A stretch of 64,000 nucleotides of DNA. Origin: Kumtagia sp963820075. Its GTDB lineage: Bacteria > Pseudomonadota > Alphaproteobacteria > Rhizobiales > Rhizobiaceae. Of the stretch, positions 9,676-18,197 are shown piece by piece; position 1 is the stretch's first letter, and every line of letters begins with the position of its first letter. The stretch is taken from the NCBI GenBank assembly GCA_963820075.1, contig CAWFYS010000007.1, positions 1 to 64,000 on the forward strand, written 5' to 3'. The notes beneath the pieces were generated by a model. The model worked only from the letters and a program-made list of their open reading frames with translations, was not told the DNA's origin and ran no database searches. Made by a program: the position numbers and the translations under genes.

Positions 9676-11571
9676 TCAGGTCAGCGCGTCGAGCATGGCG
9701 GCGAAGGACTGCGGACGGCGCAGCTGCACGTCGCAGTCCTGGTGCGCGATGACGCGGACGCCGCCCGAAAGGCCGAGGGTGATCGGGTCGACCAGTATGT
9801 CGACGCCCGACCAGAAGCCGATCGCCAGATCGGTCCAGTTGCCGAAGAAGATCGCCGAGCACACGCCGGTGGACGTGCCCTTCGTCAGCACGGACGATAC
9901 CTGGTTGGAAACCTCGGTGCGGTAGCCGTTGAGACCCTCGTTGTCCCACACGAACTCCGCCGTGCTCGTGGCCTTCACCACCTGCTTCAGCTTGCCGCGC
10001 ACCTTGGCGTTGGTGAGATAGGCCAGCGAACCGATCGCCGCATTGTCGACCAGAACTTCAGTTTCCAGGTTGACGATGTGCGACCATGCGGGCGCCACGC
10101 CGTTGGTGCCGCCGACGACGGAGCCGATGCCGGCCGTGCCTGCAATACCGGTCGGCTGGCCGGCGGCGCCGCTGCCGTGCAGCGCGGCAAAGTCGACGCC
10201 GAGCGCGATGCCCTGCGCGAGATCGTCACGCACCATGGTTTCGATGTCGAGCGAGCTTTGCGCCATCATCTTGCGGGTCGCCACCGTGTAGGCCGCGATC
10301 GTCTTCAGCCGGAATTGAACAAGGTCGGTGGTGAAGTTCGTCTCGGTGGCGTCGCCGCCTTCCGCCGATATCCAGGTCGCCGAGGACGCCGACGACTTGC
10401 GCGGAATGTCGAGGTCGCCGACCAGGTCGTTGAAGATCGTCGCGCCGAGCGCGCGGGTCATCATGGCGTTGCGCAGCACGTCGATGAAGGACGCCGACGC
10501 CAGGTCCTTGGCGACCAGGTTGCCGGCGGTCGCCGGCGTGCCGTAGGTCAGGGTGGTGCGGACCTGCGGAACGACCAGCACGTCGTTCGGAACCATGATG
10601 CCGCGCGCCTCGCGGCCGGCCTTTTTCGCAGCCGCTTCGCCGACTTCGAATTCGAACCTGGCGGCTTCCTGGGCGCGGCGGTCGGTCGGATTTGCCATGG
10701 CGCGGATGACGCGCATGAAGGAGAACGTCTGTGCTTGCCTCGCGGTCAGGCCGACCGCCGCGGCGGCAGCCATCTTCTCGGGTGCTGCCTCGCCGAGCGC
10801 GTCGAGCACGACGCCGCGGAAGGCCGCGACCGTCACGCCGCTTTTGATGGCCTCGCGCGCCTTGTCGGCCATGTTGTGTTTTTCGCCGATCGCCTGGATC
10901 TCGGAGACGCGCTCGCGCTCTTCGCGCAGCACGTCGTCACGGTTGAGTTCGGAACGCCCGCGATTGTCGGGCTGCGCCGGCGTCGTGGCAGGGGCCGGCC
11001 TGGTTTCGGGTTCATTCGGCATGGTCTTTTCCTCTGCGAGAGTAAGTTGTCTGAGTTTGTCGCCGTCGCTGCGGCCGATGCCGACCGTGGTATCGGCCGG
11101 AACCGAGACGAGGCTGATTTCGTGGGGCTTCCAGTCGGTCGCCCGGTAGGTCTCGACGCCGTCTTCCTCGCTTTCCAGGCGAAGCTTGCGGATTTCGTAG
11201 CCGACCGAGATGTTCGACAGTTCGCCGTCACGCACCCGGGCGAGGAATTCGGCGGCGCGCACCGATTTGCCGAATCGGACGCGGGCGCGGCCCTTGCCGC
11301 CATCCAGCCAGGCTTCCTCGATGACGCCGACCTGGTTGTCGACGCTTCGGCTATGGTCGACCAGGAACGGCGCGCGGCCGCTGCCGATGAACGACAGGTC
11401 GACCTCGCTCTTCTTGTGGCCGAGAACTTCGACGCCCCACCAGCGCGCATAGGGTTCCTCGGAAGAGAACGACAGTTCGATTGCGCGGTCGTCTTCGGCC
11501 GCCTCGGCGCGCTCGATGGTTGCGGAGCGGAACATGCGCTCCGGCACGGATACGGATTTCGGCATGGTCAT
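9676..11571 (-). CDS. Fused HK97-type prohead protease and major capsid protein
   Basis: A 631-residue protein. Residues ~30-170 match prohead protease (peptidase U35): FLVDHSRSVDNQVG holds the candidate catalytic His, LSNISVGYEIR the candidate Ser, and WKPHEISLVSVPAD closes the domain. After a Pro/Ala-rich linker and a scaffold-like coiled region (~190-330), the HK97 gp5 capsid fold follows (GGDATETNFTTDLVQFRL, LAQGIALGVDFAALHGSG, FFGNWTDLAIGFW). In most HK97-like phages these are separate genes; natural fusions occur, where the protease is autocatalytically removed. The start overlaps the portal stop by four bases. The frame is intact despite decay around it. Confidence 0.9.
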   Translation of the reverse strand: MTMPKSVSVPERMFRSATIERAEAAEDDRAIELSFSSEEPYARWWGVEVLGHKKSEVDLSFIGSGRAPFLVDHSRSVDNQVGVIEEAWLDGGKGRARVRFGKSVRAAEFLARVRDGELSNISVGYEIRKLRLESEEDGVETYRATDWKPHEISLVSVPADTTVGIGRSDGDKLRQLTLAEEKTMPNEPETRPAPATTPAQPDNRGRSELNRDDVLREERERVSEIQAIGEKHNMADKAREAIKSGVTVAAFRGVVLDALGEAAPEKMAAAAAVGLTARQAQTFSFMRVIRAMANPTDRRAQEAARFEFEVGEAAAKKAGREARGIMVPNDVLVVPQVRTTLTYGTPATAGNLVAKDLASASFIDVLRNAMMTRALGATIFNDLVGDLDIPRKSSASSATWISAEGGDATETNFTTDLVQFRLKTIAAYTVATRKMMAQSSLDIETMVRDDLAQGIALGVDFAALHGSGAAGQPTGIAGTAGIGSVVGGTNGVAPAWSHIVNLETEVLVDNAAIGSLAYLTNAKVRGKLKQVVKATSTAEFVWDNEGLNGYRTEVSNQVSSVLTKGTSTGVCSAIFFGNWTDLAIGFWSGVDILVDPITLGLSGGVRVIAHQDCDVQLRRPQSFAAMLDALT

Positions 11572-12516
11572 GCTCCGGGCTTGGCGGGAACCTCAGGCGT
11601 GGACGGCGGCGCAGGTGCGGCGGCGAAGCCGATCTTCCGTTCCTCCGCCATCTTCTTGGCCTCGGCGATTTCGTCGTAGATTTCGGCGAGGTCGCCGCCC
11701 TTGGCGGCGACGATGCGCTGCGGCGAGGTCAGGCCGGCGCCGATATTGGCGATGTTGGCGTTGGCTTCGTCGACCGGATTGACCGCCTGCCAGCCGCGCG
11801 GCTTCCACGTGACCTCGCGGAACTTTTCGAGCTTCGAGAACGGCAGCGCCAGCGCGCCGGTCAGGATCGCCATCGGCAGGAATTCGCCATAGACGACATC
11901 GTTGAGGTGCTCGGCGAAGAACGTCTGAAGAATGCGCCATTCGTCGCGCTCTTCCGCCTTGCCGACATGCAGGCTGGAAAAATTCGTGCCCTCCAGATCG
12001 TTGGCGAGGCCGTTGTAGGACGCGCCGAGGCCGGCGGCCGCGCCGCGCAGCATCAGCTTGACGAAGAGCGGGCTTTCGCCGTCCGGATAGCCGGTGTCGA
12101 ACTTCTCGACGCCGTAGCCGGCCGGCAGCGTCTCCATCATGCCGGGTTCCATCTCTTCGATGTCCGGCCCGTCCGCTGCCGCGTTGTCGTCGTCGTTCAC
12201 CGTGCGGGTGAAGAACCCCATCTTCGCCGCGCCGGCGCGCGCCGCGGTCAACGCCGCTTCCTCGAAACCGCCCAGCATGTTGATGCGGCGAAGTGCCGAA
12301 TGCCCCCACGGCATGCGCAGATGGACGCTGTAGTCCTCCGGCACCGCGACGTAGTGGATGTCGCTCGCCGGAATGCGGATGCGCTCGCCGCCCGTCGTAT
12401 GGCCCGAGCCCGGCCGGCGTCGGCGGAAGTGCCAGGCGACCGGCCGGTCGAGCCCGTCGCCGAGGGACAGTGAGCGCGGCAGATACGGCCGGCCCTGGTC
12501 GAGATTGACGGTTGCC
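11568..12516 (-). pseudogene. Phage portal protein (lambda-type), N-terminus missing
   Basis: Portal proteins form the dodecameric vertex through which DNA is packaged. Recognisable portions are GLDRPVAWHFRRRRPG, IPASDIHYVAVPE, GGFEEAALTAARAGAAKMGFF, SYNGLANDLEGTNFSSL, EWRILQTFF and WKPRGWQAVNPVDE, all in the order of the Phage_portal_2 family. About 300 residues remain where about 500 are expected. Upstream of ~12516 the frame passes into a palindromic repeat and Pro/Arg-rich noise, so the N-terminal clip/wing part has been deleted. The ATGA overlap with the capsid gene shows the native operon order. Confidence 0.8.
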
Positions 12517-12553
12517 TTAGGCGCTCTTCGTCGCCCGTCCGGCGGGCGGCCGA

Positions 12554-13209
12554 TCAATCTCCCCACCCGTGGGGGAGATGGCCGGCAGGCCAGAGGGGCG
12601 CGCATTGCACCGCGCTCCCGGCGCAGCGCGGGACGCGTCGGCGCGCTCGTGACGGCACCGCCCCCGCACCGGCCTCTTGCCGGGTGCCCGCTGCCTCCGG
12701 GCCGGCCTTCCCGGCCTTCGAAAGCGCCACCGGCGCTTCCGATCCGCCTGTCGGCGGACCGGCTTCGAAGCCCCACGCATCCCAGCCCGGCCGGGCGGCG
12801 CGGGCAAACAGCTCCAGCTTCGGCACGCCCGGATAAAGCCGCTCGATCGTCGCGGCGAACCAGTCCGGCTTGGCCGAATGCTGCCCCTTGCGCTCGCGGA
12901 AAACCGTCTCCGGCTGGCGCGCGAGGCCGAAGCCGAGCAGGGTGGCGTAGGTGGCAAGGATCGGCGGTTCGCCGCCAGCGATCGCATGGGCCTTGTCGAT
13001 GTCGAAGGCGACATCGATGCCGGCGAAGCGATCGTCGTCGTGCTTGACCGCATAGCGCGACACATGGATTTCCTGACGCGCGTGAACCCGACAACGATCG
13101 TGCCGCCGCCCAGCGCCTCGACGGCGCGCGCGAACGCCGCCTTGAGCGAGCCGCGTTCCTTGTCGGAGGACGGCCGGACGATTTCGCGCTGGGGCAAGGC
13201 GCGGTTCAT
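12554..13209 (-). pseudogene. Phage regulator joined to an MT-A70 methyltransferase remnant
   Basis: From ATG 13209, LKAAFARAVEALGGG, then FTRVRKS, a one-base gap near 13070, then VSRYAVKHDDDRFAGIDVAF resemble the small prophage regulators with a degenerate XRE-like helix-turn-helix (pattern: recognition helix, then 'APIDV'). Past about 12920 the sequence changes to RKGQHSAKPDWFAATIERLY, PKLELFARAARPGWDAWG, the C-terminus of MT-A70-type adenine methyltransferases. The catalytic DPPW part is absent. I infer a deletion that fused two early genes and removed terminase. The end runs into a palindromic repeat. Confidence 0.5.
12557..12600. repeat. GC-rich palindromic repeat (family B), partial
   Basis: A near-palindrome ATCTCCCCAC / GTGGGGGAGAT is followed by GGCCGGCAGGCC. 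The word GGCCGGCAGGCCGGATGAGG recurs in closely related form at 36.36 kb. This is the dispersed rhizobial intergenic repeat type. It sits exactly where portal and methyltransferase remnants have lost their coding sequence, so it may mark a deletion or insertion endpoint. Confidence 0.5.
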
Positions 13210-13478
13210 TCGCCTCGCCTTCCGAACCTGGATCCCGCCGAGCGCGGAAAATCGGGAGGCGAGCGCAAATCGGCCGCCGGCCAGTCCGGCGCATCCCGCG
13301 GCACAAGCCGGTGGCTTTGGTCCGGCAGCGGACTGCGAAGCGGAAATGTCATTCGGCGGGGGCCCGCTATGGCGCTACCGACCCCAAATTGCCTTGGGTA
13401 TCTTGCCCGGGCAGCGGCTTCGCCCTCGGGCGAACCAAAGACATCGGGGCGCAGTTCGTATCGCGAAACGCCTGTCAT
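13206..13478 (-). CDS. Unknown small phage leader gene
   Basis: A 90-residue frame beginning MTGVSRYELRPDVFG. It is rich in Pro and Arg, and no domain is recognised. Two observations support it as a gene: its stop overlaps the next start by four bases (ATGA at 13206-13209), and a -10-like TTTATAC and a 13-base palindrome lie just upstream. It would be the first gene of the minus-strand prophage operon. The composition of the second half is also compatible with a non-coding frame, so confidence is modest. Confidence 0.35.
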   Translation of the reverse strand: MTGVSRYELRPDVFGSPEGEAAARARYPRQFGVGSAIAGPRRMTFPLRSPLPDQSHRLVPRDAPDWPAADLRSPPDFPRSAGSRFGRRGE

Positions 13479-13491
13479 GGAGCTGACAGTG

Positions 13492-13504
13492 AACAGTTAC
13501 TGTT
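13492..13504. promoter_or_regulatory. Palindromic operator-like site AACAGTTACTGTT
   Basis: A perfect 6+1+6 dyad between a -10-like TTTATAC (13511-13505, minus strand) and the ATG at 13478, so it would overlap the transcription start of the prophage operon. A neighbouring ACAGT at 13486-13490 repeats the half-site. This geometry is typical of phage or XRE repressor operators. No cognate repressor is identified in the window, though the remnant at 12.9-13.2 kb is a candidate. Confidence 0.4.
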
Positions 13505-13566
13505 GTATAAAGAAGGCAACCACAATTTCAAGCTTAACGACCCATCTTATACTTCGGCAACCTATT

Positions 13567-13761
13567 ATGATAGTTGCCGAGCTAGAACATATGCCTAACT
13601 GCGTATCACTGGTAAAATCTGATTATATATGGAGGGAATACGGCAACAAAGAAGGCAGCAAGGGTAAAGTTTGTGTCGTGTTTAAGCTTGGGAAGCAGCG
13701 CCAACTTTTAAATCAGACAATGCAGAACGCGATTGATAATGCAGGTCTTGTGTATAAGTAA
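13567..13761 (+). CDS. Hypothetical small protein in AT-rich island
   Basis: A 64-residue frame (MIVAELEHMPNCVSLVKSD, later GKVCVVFKLGKQRQLLNQ) with a plausible protein-like composition: mixed charged and hydrophobic, ending in VYK. The same frame is open from an upstream ATG at 13477, but that start would overlap the divergent operator. I see no strong ribosome-binding site and no known family. Its codons are AT-rich, unlike the flanking genes, so if real it is foreign. Confidence 0.3.
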   Translation: MIVAELEHMPNCVSLVKSDYIWREYGNKEGSKGKVCVVFKLGKQRQLLNQTMQNAIDNAGLVYK

Positions 13762-14239
13762 ATTAAAACCCATCGAATATTTTCTATAACGTATGGAATA
13801 GTGAAATATATAAAAAGGGCTGAACATCGTTTAAATCAGGAGCATTTACCTAACCCATACAGTACACTTACTCTTACTTAAAATAAGAATAAATATGCGA
13901 GCAGGAAAAAGAGCTGCGCGCATCTCTCTCGGCCATCGGAATATGTAAATTTGCACTTAATGACGGATAGTTATTAAATTTTCAACCCTCACTGCAATTA
14001 CAATTTGATTTTAAGATAGCCTTTGCGAGTGGTGCAATTGAACAAATCTTGTACATTGATCCCACAGTTCTTCCAGGAACTCTCAGGCGCGAATACCAAA
14101 ACCTATAAATTGTTCCATTTTGCTCTCAACCAGTACGGTCTTAAGTGCTGGGGCATAAGCTCAACGAACCTCAGAAATCCTCTAGCGTTCCATCGTGTGA
14201 GTTGAGACCTCGTCAAAAGACGGTTTTTTTCCAAATCAA
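13762..14239. other. AT-rich island, no clear gene
   Basis: Base composition drops sharply relative to everything on either side, from about 13480 to 14210. One open stretch (about 13970-14107, reading FDFKIAFASGAIEQILYID) lacks a good start. A short stem (CGTC/GACG) followed by seven Ts at 14211-14230 looks like a weak plus-strand terminator. The island lies between the prophage operon and tRNA-Ser and is probably horizontally acquired. Confidence 0.5.
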
Positions 14240-14329
14240 TGGCGGATGGGGTGGGATTCGAACCCACGGTGAGCTTGCGCCCACGGAGGTTTTCAAGACC
14301 TCTGCCTTAAACCGCTCGGCCACCCATCC
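14240..14329 (-). tRNA. tRNA-Ser(TGA)
   Basis: A 90-nt class II tRNA with encoded CCA. The acceptor stem GGATGGG/CCCATCC pairs perfectly and the discriminator is G. The D region is GGCCGAGCGGTTTAAGGC, the anticodon loop CTTGAAA gives anticodon TGA, the long variable arm (TGGGCGCAAGCTCA) is typical of serine tRNAs, and the T loop is TTCGAAT. It reads UCN codons. It borders the AT-rich island, a common integration position, and a second truncated copy lies about 110 bases upstream of its 5' end. Confidence 0.95.
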
Positions 14330-14335
14330 ATCCGA

Positions 14336-14367
14336 TTTTGCGCCCGAAAGATGCGCCGGGCGCAAAA
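14336..14367. repeat. Perfect 11-bp inverted repeat beside tRNA-Ser
   Basis: TTTTGCGCCCG and CGGGCGCAAAA flank a 10-base spacer immediately upstream of the tRNA-Ser 5' end. There is no T-run after the stem on either strand beyond the stem's own Ts, so a terminator role is uncertain. It could be a recombination or structural element between the two tRNA-Ser sequences. Confidence 0.45.
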
Positions 14368-14438
14368 GTGGCGCAAAAACGATACTGCGCCGAAGACATT
14401 TCCTTTTCGTTTCAAACGGTTGGCCCGCTTCGCATTCA

Positions 14439-14480
14439 AATTTTCAAGACCGGTGCCTTCCACCGCTCGGCCACTCTTCC
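14439..14480 (-). pseudogene. 5' fragment of a second tRNA-Ser(TGA)
   Basis: On the minus strand, GGAAGAG (acceptor), TGGCCGAGCGGTGGAAGGCA (D arm) and CCGGTCTTGAAAA (anticodon stem and loop, TGA) read as the 5' half of a serine tRNA. The following bases (TTTGAATGCGAAG) do not supply the 3' anticodon stem, variable arm or T arm. The gene therefore breaks exactly after the anticodon loop, a usual crossover site for integrases. It differs in sequence from the intact copy at 14240-14329, so it is not a simple local duplicate. Confidence 0.75.
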
Positions 14481-14879
14481 TAATACTGTTCCGCGGCCGC
14501 GGCCGTGACTGGCTTGGCCAGCCCCCAAAGCGATCGCTCATTGCCTTGGCCGCTCGCACGGCCGCCGCCCCCAGGGGTGGCGGGTATGGCGGCTCATTCG
14601 AGCTTGCGTACCCTGTAAGACCCCTCGAACGGCCAAGTCAACCGCCGCAACCACACCTTCCCCTACACCTTCCTGATGGCGGGTTCGGCGCCGGCTCACT
14701 ATATCCGCTGTGATCCGACAGGAATGTCCCGGTGCCCTCCTGTTGGATTAAGGTCTTGATACTGCGGCCCACAGCGGGGAGAATGATCGCTGTTATGTGA
14801 AGGAACCACAGGGTCACGAATCAGTTCAATTTCGGGTAGAGTGTTGTAGTACCGAAGCGGGGCACTTTGCGAGGTCACC
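14481..14879. other. Intergenic region upstream of prkA
   Basis: No gene recognised. The first half is GC-rich with the palindrome GCGGCCGCGGCCG near 14492. The second half presumably carries the prkA promoter. GCGAGGT at 14869-14875 serves as ribosome-binding site for the ATG at 14880. Confidence 0.4.
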
Positions 14880-16829
14880 ATGGGCGGCAAAGACACCGAT
14901 GTCTTCGATCTGTTTTCGGAGACTTACACCCACGCGGCGCGGGAGGAGGTGAGCCTCCAGCAGTATCTTCTTGCCTGCCGCGAAGACAAATCGATGTATG
15001 CCACCGCTCCGGAGCGGATGGTTGACGCAATCGGCCAGCCCAAACTGATCGACACCAGCGCAGACGAGCGGCTCGGCCGCATCTTCGCCAATCGGACCAT
15101 CAAGATTTACCCGTCCTTCGCCGAGTTCTACGGCATGGAGGACACGATCGAGCGCATCGTCGGCTATTTCCGCTACGCATCGCAAGGACTCGAGGAGCGC
15201 AAACAGATCCTGTATCTGCTCGGCCCGGTCGGCGGCGGCAAATCGTCGCTGGCCGAGCGTCTCAAGAAGCTGATGGAGATGCGGCCCATCTACACGCTCA
15301 AGGTCGGCAATGAGATCAGCCCGGTTTTCGAATCACCGCTCGGCCTCTTCAATCCCGACCGCATGGCGGATCTTCTGGAGGACAAATACGGGATCGCCCG
15401 TCGGCGGCTTAACGGCCTGATATCGCCCTGGGCGTCCAAGCGCCTCGACCAATTGAACGGCGATATCTCGAAATTCAGCGTGGTCAAGCTGATGCCGTCG
15501 CGCTTGCGCCAGATCGCGATCGCCAAGACAGAGCCGGGCGACGAAAACAATCAGGACGTCTCGGCCCTGGTGGGCAAGGTCGACATCCGCCAGCTCGAGA
15601 ACTTCAGCCAGTCCGATCCGGATGCCTACTCCTATAGCGGCGGCCTGAACCGCACGACCCAGGGCCTGCTCGAATTCGTCGAGATGTTCAAGGCGCCGAT
15701 CAAGGTGCTGCACCCCCTGCTGACCGCCACGCAGGAAGGCAGCTACAACGGCACGGAAAATTTCGGATCGTTCCCGTTCCAGGGGATAGTGCTGGCCCAT
15801 TCCAACGAGTCGGAATGGCTCCAGTTCAAGAACAACAAGAACAACGAGGCCTTCCTCGACCGCATCCTTGTGGTGAAGGTTCCTTACTGCCTGCGCGTCA
15901 CGGAGGAGAAGCACATCTACGAGAAGCTTCTGCGCGAAAGCGAACTGGCCAGCAGCCCCTGCGCGCCGGAAGTTCTGGATATTTTGAGCCGCTTCACGGT
16001 GTCGACCCGGCTTGCCGCTCACGAAAACTCGCCGCTCTACACCAAGATGCGGGTCTATGACGGCGAGAACCTGAAGGAGATCGACCCGAAGGCCAAGTCG
16101 GTGCAGGAATATCGCGATGCCGCCGGCGTCGACGAGGGCATGACGGGCATCAGCACGCGTTTCGCCTTCAAGATCCTGTCGCAAACCTTCAACTACGACA
16201 CCAAGGAAGTGGCCGCCGATCCGGTGCACCTGATGTACATTCTGGAGCAGGCGATCCGGCGCGAGCAGTTTGCAAAGGAGACGGAAGCCGCCTATCTCGA
16301 CTTCATCAAGTCGGAACTCGCTTCCCGCTACGCCGAGTTCATCGGCCACGAGATCCAGAAGGCATATCTGGAATCCTACAGCGAGTATGGCCAGAACCTG
16401 TTCGACCGCTATATCGCCTATGCCGACGCCTGGGTGGAAGACCAGGACTTCAAGGATCCCGATACCGGCCAGCTTCTCAACCGCGAGGTGTTGGACAGCG
16501 AACTGTCGCAGATCGAAAAGCCGGCCGGCATCGCCAATCCGAAGGACTTCCGCAACGAGGTGGTGAAATTCACGCTCAGGGCGCGTGCGCGCAACAACGG
16601 CCGCAACCCGTCATGGACGAGCTACGAGAAGCTGCGGGAAGTCATTGAGAAGCGTATGTTCGGACAGGTGGAGGATCTGCTCCCCGTCATCAGCTTCGGC
16701 TCCAAGAAGGACAGCGTAACCGAGAAACAGCACAGCGAGTTCGTTCAGCGAATGGTCGAGCGCGGCTATACCGAGCGTCAGGTCCGGCGGCTGGTGGACT
16801 GGTACATGCGGATCAACAAGGCGGGCTGA
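14880..16829 (+). CDS. prkA: PrkA-family serine protein kinase
   Basis: A 649-residue protein with the AAA+-like PrkA domain (residues ~20-380; Walker A in LLGPVGGGKSSLAERLKKL at about 115-133) and the C-terminal PrkA kinase-like domain. Length and motifs match family members in E. coli (YeaG) and rhizobia. PrkA/YeaG is a cytosolic Ser/Thr kinase linked to nitrogen starvation and stationary-phase adaptation; ATP-dependent protease activity has also been reported for the Bacillus homolog. It is the first gene of the conserved prkA-yeaH-spoVR set, followed 51 bases later by the yeaH homolog. Start chosen from GCGAGGT at -5. Confidence 0.95.
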   Translation: MGGKDTDVFDLFSETYTHAAREEVSLQQYLLACREDKSMYATAPERMVDAIGQPKLIDTSADERLGRIFANRTIKIYPSFAEFYGMEDTIERIVGYFRYASQGLEERKQILYLLGPVGGGKSSLAERLKKLMEMRPIYTLKVGNEISPVFESPLGLFNPDRMADLLEDKYGIARRRLNGLISPWASKRLDQLNGDISKFSVVKLMPSRLRQIAIAKTEPGDENNQDVSALVGKVDIRQLENFSQSDPDAYSYSGGLNRTTQGLLEFVEMFKAPIKVLHPLLTATQEGSYNGTENFGSFPFQGIVLAHSNESEWLQFKNNKNNEAFLDRILVVKVPYCLRVTEEKHIYEKLLRESELASSPCAPEVLDILSRFTVSTRLAAHENSPLYTKMRVYDGENLKEIDPKAKSVQEYRDAAGVDEGMTGISTRFAFKILSQTFNYDTKEVAADPVHLMYILEQAIRREQFAKETEAAYLDFIKSELASRYAEFIGHEIQKAYLESYSEYGQNLFDRYIAYADAWVEDQDFKDPDTGQLLNREVLDSELSQIEKPAGIANPKDFRNEVVKFTLRARARNNGRNPSWTSYEKLREVIEKRMFGQVEDLLPVISFGSKKDSVTEKQHSEFVQRMVERGYTERQVRRLVDWYMRINKAG

Positions 16830-16880
16830 CGGCTGGAATTTCGAAGCCGATCTCAAGCCGCTCCAGCCAGGCGGGACCCC

Positions 16881-18197
16881 ATGCCCAACGTCATCGACCG
16901 CCGTCTCAATCCGAAGGACAAGAGCCTCGGCAATCGCCAGCGCTTCCTGCGGCGCGCGCGCGACGAGCTGAAGCGCACCATACGCGACCAGATCAGGACC
17001 GGCAGGATCGCCGATGTGGACGCCGACCACAGCGTCTCCATGCCGGTCAGGGGAACAAACGAGCCGACCTTCGAGAATGCGCGCGACACCGGCCGGCGCG
17101 GCCATGTGCTGCCCGGCAACAAGGAGTTCATGCCGGGCGACCGCCTGGCCAAGCCGGGTGGCGGTCAAGGTGGCGGGCCTGGCCCCGGGCTGAGCCGGCG
17201 CGAGACGGAGGACGACTTCCGGTTCGTGCTGTCGCGCGAAGAGGTGCTCGATCTCTTCTTCGAGGACCTCGAGCTTCCCGACATGGTGAAGCTGAACCTC
17301 AAGGAAATCCTCGCCTTCAAGCCGCGCAGGGCCGGCTTCGCGATGACGGGCGCGCCCACCAACATCAATGTCGGGCGCACCATGCGCCACAGCCACGGCC
17401 GCCGTATCGCGCTCAAACGGCCTCGGCAGCGCGACTTGGACACGCTCGCCGAAGAGATCGCCGTCCTGGAGGCGAACCCGGCGCCAACCGCCGCCATGCG
17501 TCTGCGGATCGAGGCGCTGCGCGAGGAACTCGAACGGCTGACACGGCGGCGCAAACTGATCGGTTACGTCGATCCTATCGACATACGGTTCAACCGCTTT
17601 GACCCGCAGCCGGTGCCGACGGCCAATGCCGTCATGTTCTGCCTGATGGACGTGTCCGGCTCGATGGGCGAACGTGAAAAGGACCTGGCGAAACGCTTCT
17701 TCGTGCTGCTGCATTTGTTCCTCAAGCGGCGCTACGACCGCACCGACATCGTCTTCATTCGCCATACGCACGAAGCCCACGAGGTGGACGAGGATACGTT
17801 CTTCCACAGCACGCAAAGCGGCGGCACCGTCGTGTCGACCGCGCTCGAGGAGATGCGCCGCATCATCGCCGAACGCTATCCGCCCAAGGAATGGAACATC
17901 TACGCGGCGCAAGCCTCGGACGGCGACAATTTCGCAACCGATTCCGAGCGCTGCATCTCGCTTCTTGAAGGCGAACTCGTGCGAATGTGCCAGTATTTCG
18001 CCTATGTGGAGATCATAGATGAGCGCGAACGCCATATTTTCGGCGCAACCGACAACGGCACGTCCCTCTGGCGCGCCTACCGGGCCATCGAGGAAAAATG
18101 GCCGAATTTCCAGATGAGCCGCATCGCAAGGCCGGCCGACATATACCCGGTCTTCCGCAGGCTCTTCGCCAAACAGCCTTCGCAAAAGGGCCGCTGA
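16881..18197 (+). CDS. yeaH: YeaH/DUF444 family VWA protein
   Basis: A 438-residue DUF444 protein. The N-terminus (NVIDRRLNPKDKSLGNRQRF) is diagnostic. Residues ~60-115 are a Gly-rich, probably flexible region. A von Willebrand A domain begins near 245 with a MIDAS motif, FCLMDVSGSMGE (DxSxS). YeaH is thought to work with the PrkA kinase and SpoVR; direct partners are not well defined. The stop codon is followed at once by the spoVR ATG, so the two are tightly coupled. Confidence 0.93.
   Translation: MPNVIDRRLNPKDKSLGNRQRFLRRARDELKRTIRDQIRTGRIADVDADHSVSMPVRGTNEPTFENARDTGRRGHVLPGNKEFMPGDRLAKPGGGQGGGPGPGLSRRETEDDFRFVLSREEVLDLFFEDLELPDMVKLNLKEILAFKPRRAGFAMTGAPTNINVGRTMRHSHGRRIALKRPRQRDLDTLAEEIAVLEANPAPTAAMRLRIEALREELERLTRRRKLIGYVDPIDIRFNRFDPQPVPTANAVMFCLMDVSGSMGEREKDLAKRFFVLLHLFLKRRYDRTDIVFIRHTHEAHEVDEDTFFHSTQSGGTVVSTALEEMRRIIAERYPPKEWNIYAAQASDGDNFATDSERCISLLEGELVRMCQYFAYVEIIDERERHIFGATDNGTSLWRAYRAIEEKWPNFQMSRIARPADIYPVFRRLFAKQPSQKGR

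Noticed and set aside
9565..11679. A 704-codon plus-strand open frame
   Set aside because: It is antisense to the capsid/protease gene, is rich in Arg, Gly and His without any domain, and follows from the high-GC codon bias of the opposite strand.
14211..14230. Stem plus T-run considered as the tRNA-Ser terminator
   Set aside because: The T-run is on the plus strand, whereas the tRNA is transcribed from the minus strand, and the stem has only four pairs.
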